16,128 bases of DNA. Origin: Pseudomonadota bacterium. Its GTDB lineage: Bacteria > Pseudomonadota > Gammaproteobacteria > Enterobacterales > Enterobacteriaceae. A program made the position numbers and the translations under genes. Where the stretch lies: positions 1-16,128 of the forward strand of contig JAFACP010000231.1 of NCBI GenBank assembly GCA_023425455.1. The letters are read 5' to 3'. Within the stretch, counting starts at the first letter, position 1. The number at the start of each line of letters is the position of its first letter. Of this stretch, positions 8,321-15,377 are shown piece after piece. The notes beneath the pieces were generated by a model. It had not been told where the DNA came from. It saw only the letters and a program-made list of their open reading frames with translations, and searched no databases.

Positions 8321-8536
8321 TTATAGTACGTAACGCCATACTGACTTGGGAACTTCACCCACGTTGAACAACTTACCGCCGGAGACCAGCTCTGCACGGC
8401 GATGATCCGCTGCGCGGTACATATTGATAATGTCCTGATTATCCGACAGCGTGTAGTTCAGATGGTCAAACAGTTTTTCCAGGCTCTCAAGGGTGCTGAT
8501 CTTGCGAAATTTTAATAAATAGTCCTGAACTGTCAT
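8321..8536 (-). CDS. cnu: Cnu (YdgT), Hha-family nucleoid-associated protein
   Basis: A small partner of H-NS and StpA that tunes silencing of horizontally acquired genes; the E. coli protein was also described as binding near oriC. The 71 residues equal the E. coli length. It is all-helical and charged, with the Hha/YmoA signature seen in [28 protein letters not shown] and the [18 protein letters not shown] segment, where DHRR lies in the H-NS-contacting region. The start has a weak Shine-Dalgarno (GGA about 10 bases upstream). It differs from Hha itself, being closer to YdgT in the C-terminal [10 protein letters not shown]. It lies between blr and ydgK on the same strand, and cotranscription with them is possible. 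Confidence 0.95.
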   Translation of the reverse strand: MTVQDYLLKFRKISTLESLEKLFDHLNYTLSDNQDIINMYRAADHRRAELVSGGKLFNVGEVPKSVWRYVL

Positions 8537-8668
8537 ATTAATAAGTTTCCATATAAAAGTGAGTAATACCCGTTAAGGTAATGCGTTCGAATAATAAACG
8601 GATTAATAACGACGTAAACTGCCCACTCAGGCGACGCGATAAAATTAGGAGTTTTCTTTCTGAAGATT

Positions 8669-8688
8669 CAGGCATCCAGCGATGCCTG
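8669..8688. repeat. Hairpin between blr and cnu
   Basis: CAGGCATC (8669-8676) and GATGCCTG (8681-8688) form a perfect 8-bp stem around a 4-base loop (CAGC). It lies about 85 bp past the blr stop and 130 bp before cnu. No T-run follows on either strand, so it might be a processing or pausing structure, or a weak blr transcript end. Apart from it, the 235-bp blr-cnu gap shows nothing I can name. Confidence 0.5.
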
Positions 8689-8771
8689 GGAGAGAAGGTT
8701 AACCCTGTTCAACACGGCTGGCAATATGTAACTGACATAATATGTCACTCTTTTTATTACCGCACGGCGGG

Positions 8772-8909
8772 TTACTTCGCCTGCACCGCGGCGACCGGCT
8801 CCGGCGGCTGGTAGTTATCGATATGGCTGGCAACGCCGAGCAAAATGACCGACACCCCAAGGACTACCCATCCCGCTAATTCAATGAGTCTGTTAATAAT
8901 TGAAGTCAT
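8772..8909 (-). CDS. blr: Blr, small divisome-associated membrane protein
   Basis: A one-helix inner-membrane protein that in E. coli affects beta-lactam susceptibility and associates with the cell-division machinery. The 45-residue frame reads MTSIINRLIELAGWVVLGVS, then VILLGVASHIDNYQPPEP, then VAAVQAK. E. coli Blr has 41 residues starting MNRLIEL; the hydrophobic helix and the VILLGVASHIDNYQPPE block are identical or nearly so. Here the codon aligned with the E. coli start is ATT, so I chose the ATG four codons upstream; its Shine-Dalgarno is weak. One helix spans about residues 11-27 and the tail is probably periplasmic. A promoter-like pair lies upstream at 8950-8978. It is easily missed because of its length. 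Confidence 0.9.
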   Translation of the reverse strand: MTSIINRLIELAGWVVLGVSVILLGVASHIDNYQPPEPVAAVQAK

Positions 8910-8949
8910 AATTCGTGTTTATCATTTATCCATAAATACGGGGGTGCGA

Positions 8950-8978
8950 ATTTTACAGCGGGCTGCAGGTTACGGCAA
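8950..8978 (-). promoter_or_regulatory. Candidate blr promoter
   Basis: On the minus strand, TTGCCG (-35, 4 of 6) is followed after 17 bases by TAAAAT (-10, 5 of 6). The predicted start near 8943 leaves a leader of about 33 bases before the blr ATG. It lies in the 232-bp divergent gap shared with ydgJ, where I could not pick out an equally good promoter for ydgJ. Confidence 0.5.
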
Positions 8979-9141
8979 GCGCTTTGGGAACGGTTTCCAT
9001 AAGGTAAATCAGAAGGTTATAGGAATGTAACAAAAATGGCTGGAGGAGCATGCTAATTTACGGCATATGGCCCATGATTAATCTGTAGCGGTATGAGATT
9101 AGCCAGCGTGAAATAAGAACATTACCCGAGGGGGATGCACG

Positions 9142-10182
9142 ATGAGTGAAAATATTCGTGTCGGACTAATTGGTTATGGTTATGCGAGTAAAACATTTCA
9201 TGCGCCGTTGATTGGCGGCACGCCGGGGATGGAACTGGCGGCGGTAGCAAGCAGCGATGCTGAAAAAGTCCATCTGGACTGGCCTGCCGTTACCGTCGTT
9301 TCCGATCCCAGGCATCTGTTTGACGACCCGATGCTGGATATTATCGTGATTGCCACCCCGAACGACACCCACTTTCCGCTGGCGAAAGCGGCGCTGGAAG
9401 GGGGGAAGCATGTGGTGGTGGACAAACCTTTCACCGTGACGTTGTCACAGGCGCGAGAGCTGGACGCGCTGGCCAAACGGGTGGGCAGGGTGCTGTCGGT
9501 GTTTCATAACCGGCGCTGGGACAGCGATTTCCTTACCCTGAAGGCGCTGCTGGCCGACGGCGTGCTGGGGGAAATTGTCTATTTCGAGTCTCACTTCGAT
9601 CGCTTCCGTCCGCAGGTGCGTCATCGCTGGCGTGAACAGGCGGGGCCGGGGAGCGGTATCTGGTACGATTTAGCACCGCATCTGCTCGACCAGGCGCTGG
9701 CGCTTTTTGGTCTGCCGGTGAGCCTGACGGTCGACCTGGCGCAGCTACGGCCCGGCGCGCAGGCAACAGACTACTTCCATGCGGTATTAAGCTACCCCGA
9801 GCGGCGGGTGGTTTTGCACGGAACGCTGTTGGCCGCCGCCGAATCGGCACGCTATATCGTTCACGGTACCCGGGGCAGCTACGTGAAATACGGTCTTGAT
9901 CCGCAGGAGGAGCGGCTTAAAAACGGCGAACGTTTACCGCAGGAGGACTGGGGCTATGACATGCGGGATGGCATTGTGACCCGGTATGAAGGGGAAGAGC
10001 AGGTTCAACAAACCTGGCTTACCAACCCCGGCAACTATCCGGCATATTATGCCGGGATCCGCGATGCGCTTACCGGTACAGGGGAAAACCCGGTGACTGC
10101 CAGTCAGGCTATCCAGGTGATGGAGCTTATCGAGCTTGGGATCGAATCGGCCAGACATCGCGCGACGCTGTGTCTGGCGTAA
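9142..10182 (+). CDS. ydgJ: YdgJ, Gfo/Idh/MocA-family NAD(P)-dependent oxidoreductase
   Basis: A predicted cytoplasmic dehydrogenase; the substrate is unknown but the family mostly oxidises sugars, inositols or related polyols. The 346 residues equal E. coli YdgJ. The N-terminal Rossmann domain (about 1-120) carries GLIGYGYASKTFHAP at 8-22, the TPNDTH loop at 72-77 and the family DKP motif with catalytic-type lysine K95. The C-terminal alpha/beta domain holds WYDLAPHLLDQA (D176, H180), the expected substrate-site pair. The ATG at 9142 is preceded by GAGGGGG (9128-9134) with a 7-base spacer, a strong site. It is transcribed alone, divergent from blr and convergent with add, 36 bp away. Nothing in the neighbours points to a specific substrate. 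Confidence 0.93.
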   Translation: MSENIRVGLIGYGYASKTFHAPLIGGTPGMELAAVASSDAEKVHLDWPAVTVVSDPRHLFDDPMLDIIVIATPNDTHFPLAKAALEGGKHVVVDKPFTVTLSQARELDALAKRVGRVLSVFHNRRWDSDFLTLKALLADGVLGEIVYFESHFDRFRPQVRHRWREQAGPGSGIWYDLAPHLLDQALALFGLPVSLTVDLAQLRPGAQATDYFHAVLSYPERRVVLHGTLLAAAESARYIVHGTRGSYVKYGLDPQEERLKNGERLPQEDWGYDMRDGIVTRYEGEEQVQQTWLTNPGNYPAYYAGIRDALTGTGENPVTASQAIQVMELIELGIESARHRATLCLA

Positions 10183-10190
10183 TGCGCGAC

Positions 10191-10213
10191 GAGCCGGGCA
10201 GCTAACCCGGCTC
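10191..10213. terminator. Hairpin between convergent ydgJ and add
   Basis: GAGCCGGG (10191-10198) and CCCGGCTC (10206-10213) form a perfect GC-rich 8-bp stem with a 7-base loop, filling most of the 36-bp gap between two convergent stop codons. Position and strength suggest a shared two-way terminator, but neither side has a T-run, so it may act only as an RNA 3'-end block. Confidence 0.5.
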
Positions 10214-10218
10214 TGCGC

Positions 10219-11220
10219 TTATCGCTGTGCAACCTTGTCGCGCAGCGCCTGTTTCTCTTCTGCGCTGAGGAATGCCATCTCCAGGCCGTTGATCTGTGCC
10301 TGACGGATCTGCCCGGCGCTCAGGCCGGCCTGCGGCGCGGCAACGGTGTATTCGTGAATAATATCGACCCCCTGAACCGCCGGGTCGTCGGTATTCAGCG
10401 ACGCCAGTACCCCATGTTGCAGGAAGGTTTTCAGCGGGTGGTGCGCGAGAGAGGGCACGGTGCTGGTCTGAATGTTGGAGGTCAGGCAGGATTCAATGCC
10501 AATGCGTTGCGCGGCGAGGAAATCCAGTAGCGCAGGATCGTCCACCGCCTTCACGCCGTGGCCGATACGTTCCGCGCCGAGTTCACGAATCGCCTGCCAG
10601 ATGCTCTCCGGGCCTGCCGCTTCACCTGCGTGTACGGTAACGTGCCAGCCCGCATCGCGTGCGCGGTTGAAATGGGACAGGAACAGGCTCCCCGGAAAGC
10701 CCAGCTCGTCGCCGGCCAGGTCCACGGCGGTGATCCGATCGCGGTGCGCCAGCAGGGCTTCCAGCTCCTGCAGGCAGGCGGCTTCGCCGAAGGTGCGGCT
10801 CATGATGCCAATCAGCCGGGCCTGCACATCGAATGTCTGACAACCTTCGCGTACGCCATCAATTACCGCCTCAACCACGCCGGCAACCGGCAGGTTGTGC
10901 GTCATCGCCATGTAGCCCGGTGAAAAACGCAGCTCGACGTAGTGCAGGCCATTTCGGGCGGCGTCTTCGATATTTTCGAATGCCACACGACGGCAGGCAT
11001 CGAGTGAGGCCAGCATCTTCACACCCCAGTCGAGCTTGCTGAGGAAGCTGACCAGATCCGGCTCATTCGAGGTGACCTGTACGTGCGGGATCAGCGCCTC
11101 GAGCGTCTGTGCGGGAAGGGATAAATTAAACTGGCGGCCAAGATCGAGAATGGTTTGGGCACGAATGTTGCCGTCAAGGTGGCGGTGAATATCAGTTAAA
11201 GGCAGGCGTGTATCAATCAT
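10219..11220 (-). CDS. add: Adenosine deaminase
   Basis: Cytoplasmic purine-salvage enzyme converting adenosine and deoxyadenosine to inosine and deoxyinosine. The 333 residues equal the E. coli length. It is a zinc-dependent TIM barrel of the amidohydrolase superfamily: zinc ligands H12 and H14 (DIHRHLDG), H197 and D278; catalytic E200 in the VTVHAGE motif; H221 in ERIGHGV; and the neighbouring D279 in SLNTDDP. All are intact. The ATG at 11220 has a weak ribosome site (AAGAGTGCG region). A -10-like TATAAT lies about 33 bases upstream. It follows malY on the same strand after 96 bp that contains a terminator-like palindrome, so it is probably a separate transcription unit. Confidence 0.98.
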   Translation of the reverse strand: MIDTRLPLTDIHRHLDGNIRAQTILDLGRQFNLSLPAQTLEALIPHVQVTSNEPDLVSFLSKLDWGVKMLASLDACRRVAFENIEDAARNGLHYVELRFSPGYMAMTHNLPVAGVVEAVIDGVREGCQTFDVQARLIGIMSRTFGEAACLQELEALLAHRDRITAVDLAGDELGFPGSLFLSHFNRARDAGWHVTVHAGEAAGPESIWQAIRELGAERIGHGVKAVDDPALLDFLAAQRIGIESCLTSNIQTSTVPSLAHHPLKTFLQHGVLASLNTDDPAVQGVDIIHEYTVAAPQAGLSAGQIRQAQINGLEMAFLSAEEKQALRDKVAQR

Positions 11221-11252
11221 GGTCGCACTCTTTTCTGGTTAAAGTGCGCCAC

Positions 11253-11258
11253 ATTATA
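11253..11258 (-). promoter_or_regulatory. Candidate -10 element of the add promoter
   Basis: A perfect TATAAT on the minus strand lies 32 bases before the add ATG, predicting a start near 11246 and a leader of about 25 bases. The -35 region (about 11276-11281) is poor, so an activator or the A/T-rich flank may help. The 30-bp palindrome at 11283-11312 lies just upstream of this -35 region. Confidence 0.45.
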
Positions 11259-11282
11259 AAAACAAAACGCAGTAAAAATCTA

Positions 11283-11312
11283 TTTGCGCAAGGGAATATT
11301 CCTTTGCGCAAA
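11283..11312 (-). terminator. 30-bp palindrome between malY and add (probable malXY terminator)
   Basis: Two 15-base arms pair throughout, with a single G-T wobble at 11292/11303. The arms contain two copies of the self-complementary TTGCGCAA (11284-11291 and 11304-11311), 20 bp apart centre to centre, around GGAATATTCC. On the minus strand it begins 4 bases past the malY stop and is followed by ATAGATTTTT, which fits an intrinsic terminator. The double palindrome could instead be a protein binding site for add control. Confidence 0.6.
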
Positions 11313-11316
11313 AGCA

Positions 11317-12489
11317 TCACAGCAGGCTTGTTATCCCGGCGATCAGCCGTTCGACGCCCTGTTCCAGCTTAGTGCGCGGACAGCCTGCATTCAGACGGAT
11401 GAAGCCGCGCCCCTCTGGCCCGTAGGTGTATCCCGGCATAATGGCCACTTTTTGCTGCTCGATCAGCACGCGTTGCAGGGCATGCTCATCAATGTTTAGC
11501 GGACGCAGATCTATCCACGCAAGATAGGTCGCTTCGGGCGGCTGCCAGTTCAGCTGCGGGAAAGCCTGATTGAGCTGTCGGGCGACGTAGCGCAGGTTGT
11601 CGGCCAGATAATCCCGCAGCGCATCCAGCCATGCCTCTCCCTGCTGATAGGCGGCGATATGCGCGGTCAGTGCCAGCACCGAAGGGGACGAGAGACCGTC
11701 CCGCCCTTTTAACGCGGCGAGATAAGCGCTGCGGCTCTGCTCATCACCAATCAGGGCATATGCCCCGGTCAGGGCCGGAATATTGAAGCTTTTGGAGCCG
11801 GAGGTGAGCAGCGCCCATTTGCCGCAGGCGACGTCGCTCCACGGCGTGTGGCGGTGCGTGCCCCAGGTCATGTCCATATGGATCTCATCACTTATCACCG
11901 CGACATCGTACCGCGCGCACAGCCCGGCCATGGTCGCCAGCTCATCGCGGGTCCAGACCTTGCCGGTGGGGTTTTGCGGGCTGCATAGCAGCAGGATGCG
12001 GTTCTCCGGTTTAGCAAGCATCGCCTCCAGCGCCGCCATATCGCCGTGCCAGCCGGTGCTGTTTTTCGTCATCGGCACAGGCGCAACGCGGCGTTGATTG
12101 CCCTCAATAGCCTTATAGAAGGCGTCGTAGGCCGGCGTATGAACCACCACGCCCTCGCCGGGGCGAGACCACTGGCGGATCAGCTCTGAGACCATATATA
12201 TGACCGACGGACCGTACACGAGGCTCCCGGTGTCGATCTGGCTGTTAAAACGCCGGGTAAACCAGTGGGACACGGCGGCGAGAAACGCCGCGTTGTTCCA
12301 GCGACTGTAGCCAAACACGCCATGATTGATTCGCTGATGCAGGGCCTCGGTAATACAGGGCGCGGTGGCGAAATCCATATCGGAAATGGTAAAGGGCAGC
12401 AGGTCGGCGGTGCCGAAGCGGTCAGCGACGTAATCCCATTGGGTGCACCAGGTGCCGTGTCGATCCACGACGGTTGAGAAATCAAACAT
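11317..12489 (-). CDS. malY: MalY, PLP-dependent cystathionine beta-lyase and MalT antagonist
   Basis: A class I/II-fold PLP enzyme that cleaves cystathionine to homocysteine, pyruvate and ammonia; in E. coli it also binds the activator MalT and holds it inactive, lowering maltose regulon expression. The 390 residues equal the E. coli length. The ATG at 12489 gives MFDFSTVVDRHGTWCTQWDY as in E. coli, with AAGGA upstream; a 10-codon in-frame extension is possible but overlaps the terminator-like hairpin. PLP residues are visible: K233 in SGSKSFNIP (Schiff base), D201 and H204 in SDEIHMD, N173 in SPQNPTG and Y121 in HTPAYDAF. It is downstream of malX by 47 bp. MalT itself is not in the window. 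Confidence 0.97.
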   Translation of the reverse strand: MFDFSTVVDRHGTWCTQWDYVADRFGTADLLPFTISDMDFATAPCITEALHQRINHGVFGYSRWNNAAFLAAVSHWFTRRFNSQIDTGSLVYGPSVIYMVSELIRQWSRPGEGVVVHTPAYDAFYKAIEGNQRRVAPVPMTKNSTGWHGDMAALEAMLAKPENRILLLCSPQNPTGKVWTRDELATMAGLCARYDVAVISDEIHMDMTWGTHRHTPWSDVACGKWALLTSGSKSFNIPALTGAYALIGDEQSRSAYLAALKGRDGLSSPSVLALTAHIAAYQQGEAWLDALRDYLADNLRYVARQLNQAFPQLNWQPPEATYLAWIDLRPLNIDEHALQRVLIEQQKVAIMPGYTYGPEGRGFIRLNAGCPRTKLEQGVERLIAGITSLL

Positions 12490-12506
12490 CAGGTTGTCCT
12501 TAAGGT

Positions 12507-12529
12507 AAAACCCCCTCATGGTGAGGGGG
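12507..12529 (-). terminator. Terminator-like hairpin inside the malXY operon
   Basis: On the minus strand CCCCCTC, a 5-base loop, GAGGGGG and then TTTT form a GC-rich 7-bp stem with a short U-run. It lies between the malX stop (12537) and the malY start (12489), with the stem at 12511-12529 and the T-run at 12510-12507. It probably ends part of the malX transcripts or protects their 3' end, giving less malY than malX. Confidence 0.6.
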
Positions 12530-12536
12530 CAAGGTA

Positions 12537-14129
12537 TCAGGCTTCAACTGTTCGCATCAGGGTCGCCAGCTCATCTTTCACCGACTGGACCTGCGGCCCG
12601 ATAACCACCTGCAAATTATGCTGATTCAGCTGTACCACGCCGATAGCCCGGTTCGCTTTCAGGGCGTTGGTATCGACCTTCGACATATCTGCCACCGACA
12701 GGCGCAGTCGGGTGATGCAGTTATCCAGAGAGGTAATGTTATCCGCACCGCCCAGCGCCGCCAGAATGGCAGGGGTGTTATAGCCGGATTTGCCCACCGT
12801 GCCAGCAACCACCTGTTCTACGCTGGTTGTGCTCTCGGCATCGCGACCCGGCGTTTTAAGGTTAAAGTGGCTGATGGCGAAACGGAAGATCCCGTAGTAC
12901 ACCGCGAACCAGATCGCCGCCACAACCGGCACCAGATACCACTTTGTCGACAGGCCGTGCAGAATACCGAACACCACGAAATCAATCACGTTACCGTCAG
13001 TATTGCCGATGGTCACGCCCAGCACCGCCATAACCGTAAAGCCAAGGCCCGTCAGCACGGCGTGAATGAGATACAGCACCGGCGCGACGAACAGGAACAG
13101 GAACTCTATAGGTTCAGTGGTTCCGCCCACCACGCAAGCGATGACGCCGGAAATCAGCAGACCTTTAATTTTATGACGGTTTTCCGGACGTGCGCAGTGG
13201 TACATCGCCAGCGCCGCACCCGGCAGGCCGCCGAGGAAGGCCGGCATTTTACCCTGCGACAGGAAGCGGGTCGCGCTCTCGGAGAAGCCATGCGTCGTCG
13301 GGCAGCTCAGCTGCGCCTGGAAGATGGTTAACGCCCCGCTTACGGAATGGCCGCACACGTCCATGGTGCCGCCGGCTTCGGTAAAGCGGATCAGGGCCAC
13401 CAGAATATGCTGCAGTCCAAACGGCAGCAGCAGGCGCTCGCCGGTGCCGAAGATCATCGGGCCAAAATCGCCGGCGCCGTTAATAATGCGGCCAATGCCG
13501 TTGATCCCCAGTGCGAAGACCGGCCAAATCAGCGGGATGATCAGGCCAAACAGCCCCATCACCACGAGGGTGACGATCGGCACAAAGCGGGTACCGCCAA
13601 AGAAGGCCAGCGCGTCAGGCAGGCGAATATTGTGGAAGCGCTCGTGCAGCATCCAGATGATCACCCCGGCGATCACTGCCCCGAGGATCCCGGTATCAAT
13701 AGACTGAATACCGATCACGCTCTGAATGTTGTTCGCCTTGAGTACGGCGGCATCGGTGGTCGGCAGAATGCCCTTTGCGGTCAGCCAGAAGTTGACCGCC
13801 AGGTTCATGACCGCGTAGCCGACAAAACCGGCAAACGCCGCAACGCCTTTATTTTCGCGCGCCAGGCCAAGCGGGATAGCGATACAGAACATAACCGGCA
13901 GGAAGCTAAAGGCAAAGGAGCCAACCTTACTCATCCAGATAAAAATCGCCTGCAGCACAGGATGACCCAGCAACGGGATCAGCGTGATGACATCGTTACT
14001 GCTCAGCGAACTGCCGATCCCGAGCATGATCCCGCAGAACGAGAGGAGCGCCACGGGCAGCATAAAGGTTTTACCCAGTTGCTGGAAAAACTCCCACAGC
14101 GATATTTTTTGTGCTGCTTTCGCCGTCAT
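12537..14129 (-). CDS. malX: MalX, PTS glucose/maltose-type EIICB permease
   Basis: A membrane permease of the phosphotransferase system, related to PtsG (glucose). The E. coli protein can take up glucose and maltose, though its natural substrate remains uncertain. The 530 residues equal the E. coli length. The EIIC part (about 1-400) has about ten hydrophobic segments and the family stretches FGTGERLLLPFGLQHILVA and GGTTEPIEFLFLF. The EIIB domain (about 440-530) carries the phosphorylated cysteine C471 in SLDNCITRLRLSV. No EIIA domain is present, so phosphate must come from a separate EIIA, presumably Crr. The ATG at 14129 has AAGGAGT 7 bases upstream, a strong site. It is first in malXY, under the MalI operator at 14183-14198. 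Confidence 0.97.
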   Translation of the reverse strand: MTAKAAQKISLWEFFQQLGKTFMLPVALLSFCGIMLGIGSSLSSNDVITLIPLLGHPVLQAIFIWMSKVGSFAFSFLPVMFCIAIPLGLARENKGVAAFAGFVGYAVMNLAVNFWLTAKGILPTTDAAVLKANNIQSVIGIQSIDTGILGAVIAGVIIWMLHERFHNIRLPDALAFFGGTRFVPIVTLVVMGLFGLIIPLIWPVFALGINGIGRIINGAGDFGPMIFGTGERLLLPFGLQHILVALIRFTEAGGTMDVCGHSVSGALTIFQAQLSCPTTHGFSESATRFLSQGKMPAFLGGLPGAALAMYHCARPENRHKIKGLLISGVIACVVGGTTEPIEFLFLFVAPVLYLIHAVLTGLGFTVMAVLGVTIGNTDGNVIDFVVFGILHGLSTKWYLVPVVAAIWFAVYYGIFRFAISHFNLKTPGRDAESTTSVEQVVAGTVGKSGYNTPAILAALGGADNITSLDNCITRLRLSVADMSKVDTNALKANRAIGVVQLNQHNLQVVIGPQVQSVKDELATLMRTVEA

Positions 14130-14175
14130 AAAACGACTCCTTTATGGTTAAAATAGATTTACCGGCCTCAGTGCT

Positions 14176-14226
<51 letters not shown>

Positions 14227-14261
14227 TCAGGCTTTGACTGGTAGTATAAAGATAACGTATT

Positions 14262-14277
14262 GATAAAACGTTTTACT
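14262..14277. promoter_or_regulatory. MalI operator on the malI side
   Basis: GATAAAACGTTTTACT matches the malX-side operator at 14 of 16 positions and keeps the 12-bp palindromic core TAAAACGTTTTA. It lies just after the predicted malI start and before the malI ATG, fitting autorepression by blocking early transcription. The two operator centres are 79 bp apart. Confidence 0.85.
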
Positions 14278-14307
14278 GATCTCATTCTCAGGGAGTCACG
14301 CTCACAC

Positions 14308-15336
14308 ATGGCGGAAGCGAAAAAGATCACCATCAATGACGTCGCACTTGCGGCTGGCGTCTCCGTCAGTACCGTTTCGCTGGTATTAAGCGGCAAGGGG
14401 CGTATCTCACCGGCGACCGGTCAGCGGGTTAATGAAGCCGTAGAGCAGCTGGGGTTCGTGCGTAACCGCCAGGCTTCAGCGCTGCGCGGCGGGCAAAGCG
14501 GCGTTATCGGGCTGATTGTGCGCGATCTCAGCTCGCCGTTTTATGCAGAGCTGACCGCCGGACTTACCGAAGCGCTTGAAGCGCAGGGGCGGATGGTGTT
14601 TTTACTCCACGGCGGGCGCGAAGCGGAACAGCTGCTCCAGCGTCTGGATATGCTGCTCACTCAGGGGGTGGACGGGGTGGTGATCGCCGGGGCATCGGGA
14701 GTGAGTGAAGCACTCTGCGAGCGGGCGGCGGCGAAGGGGGTACCGCTGGTGTTTGCCTCGCGGGCCAGCTATCTCGACGAGGCCGATACCCTGCGCCCGG
14801 ACAATATGCAGGCGGCACAAATGCTGACCGAACATCTTATTCGTCGCGGGCATCAGCGCATTGCCTGGCTGGGAGGGAAAAGCTCTTCGCTGACCCGCGC
14901 GGAACGCGTGGGAGGCTACTGCGCCACGCTTATCAAGTATGGTCTGCCTTTTCACAGCGAATGGGTTGTGGAGTGCGAGTCAAGCCAGAAAAAGGCCGCA
15001 GAGGCGATAGGCGCGCTGCTGCGCCACAGTCCGACGATAGGCGCAGTGATTTGCTATAACGACACCATCGCCATGGGGGCCTGGTTTGGCCTGATCCGCG
15101 CCGGGCGTCAGAGCGGTGAGGGTGGGGTGGACACGTTCTTCGAAAGCCAGGTGGCACTGGGGGCGTTTGCCGACGTCATGGAGAATGCGCTGGATGATTT
15201 GCCGATTGTCTGGGCAACCACCCCGGCCCGCGAAATGGGCTATACGCTGGCGGACAGGATCATGCAGCGGATCGAAAAGGCCGACGTTGCGGCCGGACAC
15301 CAGATCGTCCCCGCCCGGCTGGTGACGGTAAAATAA
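14308..15336 (+). CDS. malI: MalI, LacI-family repressor of malXY
   Basis: A transcription repressor of the malXY operon and of its own gene; the inducer is unknown. The 342 residues equal the E. coli length. The N-terminal helix-turn-helix (about 5-26, ITINDVALAAGVSVSTVSLV) and hinge helix (to about 60) are followed by the periplasmic-binding-protein-like effector and dimer domain. The ATG at 14308 gives MAEAKKITINDVA as in E. coli; GGGAG (14291-14295) lies 12 bases upstream, a rather long spacer. An in-frame TTG at 14260 would add 16 residues but starts beside the operator and before any plausible ribosome site. It is divergent from malX, sharing a 178-bp control region, and convergent with the hydrolase gene 21 bp downstream. 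Confidence 0.96.
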   Translation: MAEAKKITINDVALAAGVSVSTVSLVLSGKGRISPATGQRVNEAVEQLGFVRNRQASALRGGQSGVIGLIVRDLSSPFYAELTAGLTEALEAQGRMVFLLHGGREAEQLLQRLDMLLTQGVDGVVIAGASGVSEALCERAAAKGVPLVFASRASYLDEADTLRPDNMQAAQMLTEHLIRRGHQRIAWLGGKSSSLTRAERVGGYCATLIKYGLPFHSEWVVECESSQKKAAEAIGALLRHSPTIGAVICYNDTIAMGAWFGLIRAGRQSGEGGVDTFFESQVALGAFADVMENALDDLPIVWATTPAREMGYTLADRIMQRIEKADVAAGHQIVPARLVTVK

Positions 15337-15346
15337 GCGAGACTCC

Positions 15347-15377
15347 CGCGCCTGCTGTTACTTTTTCGGCAGGCGCG
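15347..15377. repeat. Inverted repeat at the malI/hydrolase convergent junction
   Basis: CGCGCCTGC (15347-15355) and GCAGGCGCG (15369-15377) are perfect 9-bp arms with a 13-base loop. The loop contains the hydrolase stop codon and the right arm lies in its last codons. It may terminate one or both genes, but no T-run follows on either strand. Confidence 0.5.

Noticed and set aside
8233..8397. Upstream extension of ydgK
   Set aside because: It overlaps the cnu tail and the inverted repeat; the ATG at 8232 has a strong ribosome site and gives the conserved N-terminus.
8581..8814. 77-codon plus-strand frame in the blr-cnu gap
   Set aside because: It runs antisense into blr, has no good ribosome site and no recognisable features.
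8986..8998. GGGAACGGTTTCC as a LacI/GalR-type operator in the blr-ydgJ gap
   Set aside because: It is only a partial palindrome with no second copy nearby, and no regulator in the window is a plausible partner.
12490..12519. 10-codon upstream extension of malY
   Set aside because: Its ATG lies within the GC-rich hairpin, while the ATG at 12489 has AAGGA upstream and gives the conserved MFDFS start.
14260..14307. TTG start adding 16 residues to malI
   Set aside because: It overlaps the operator and lacks a ribosome site; the ATG at 14308 matches the E. coli MalI N-terminus.
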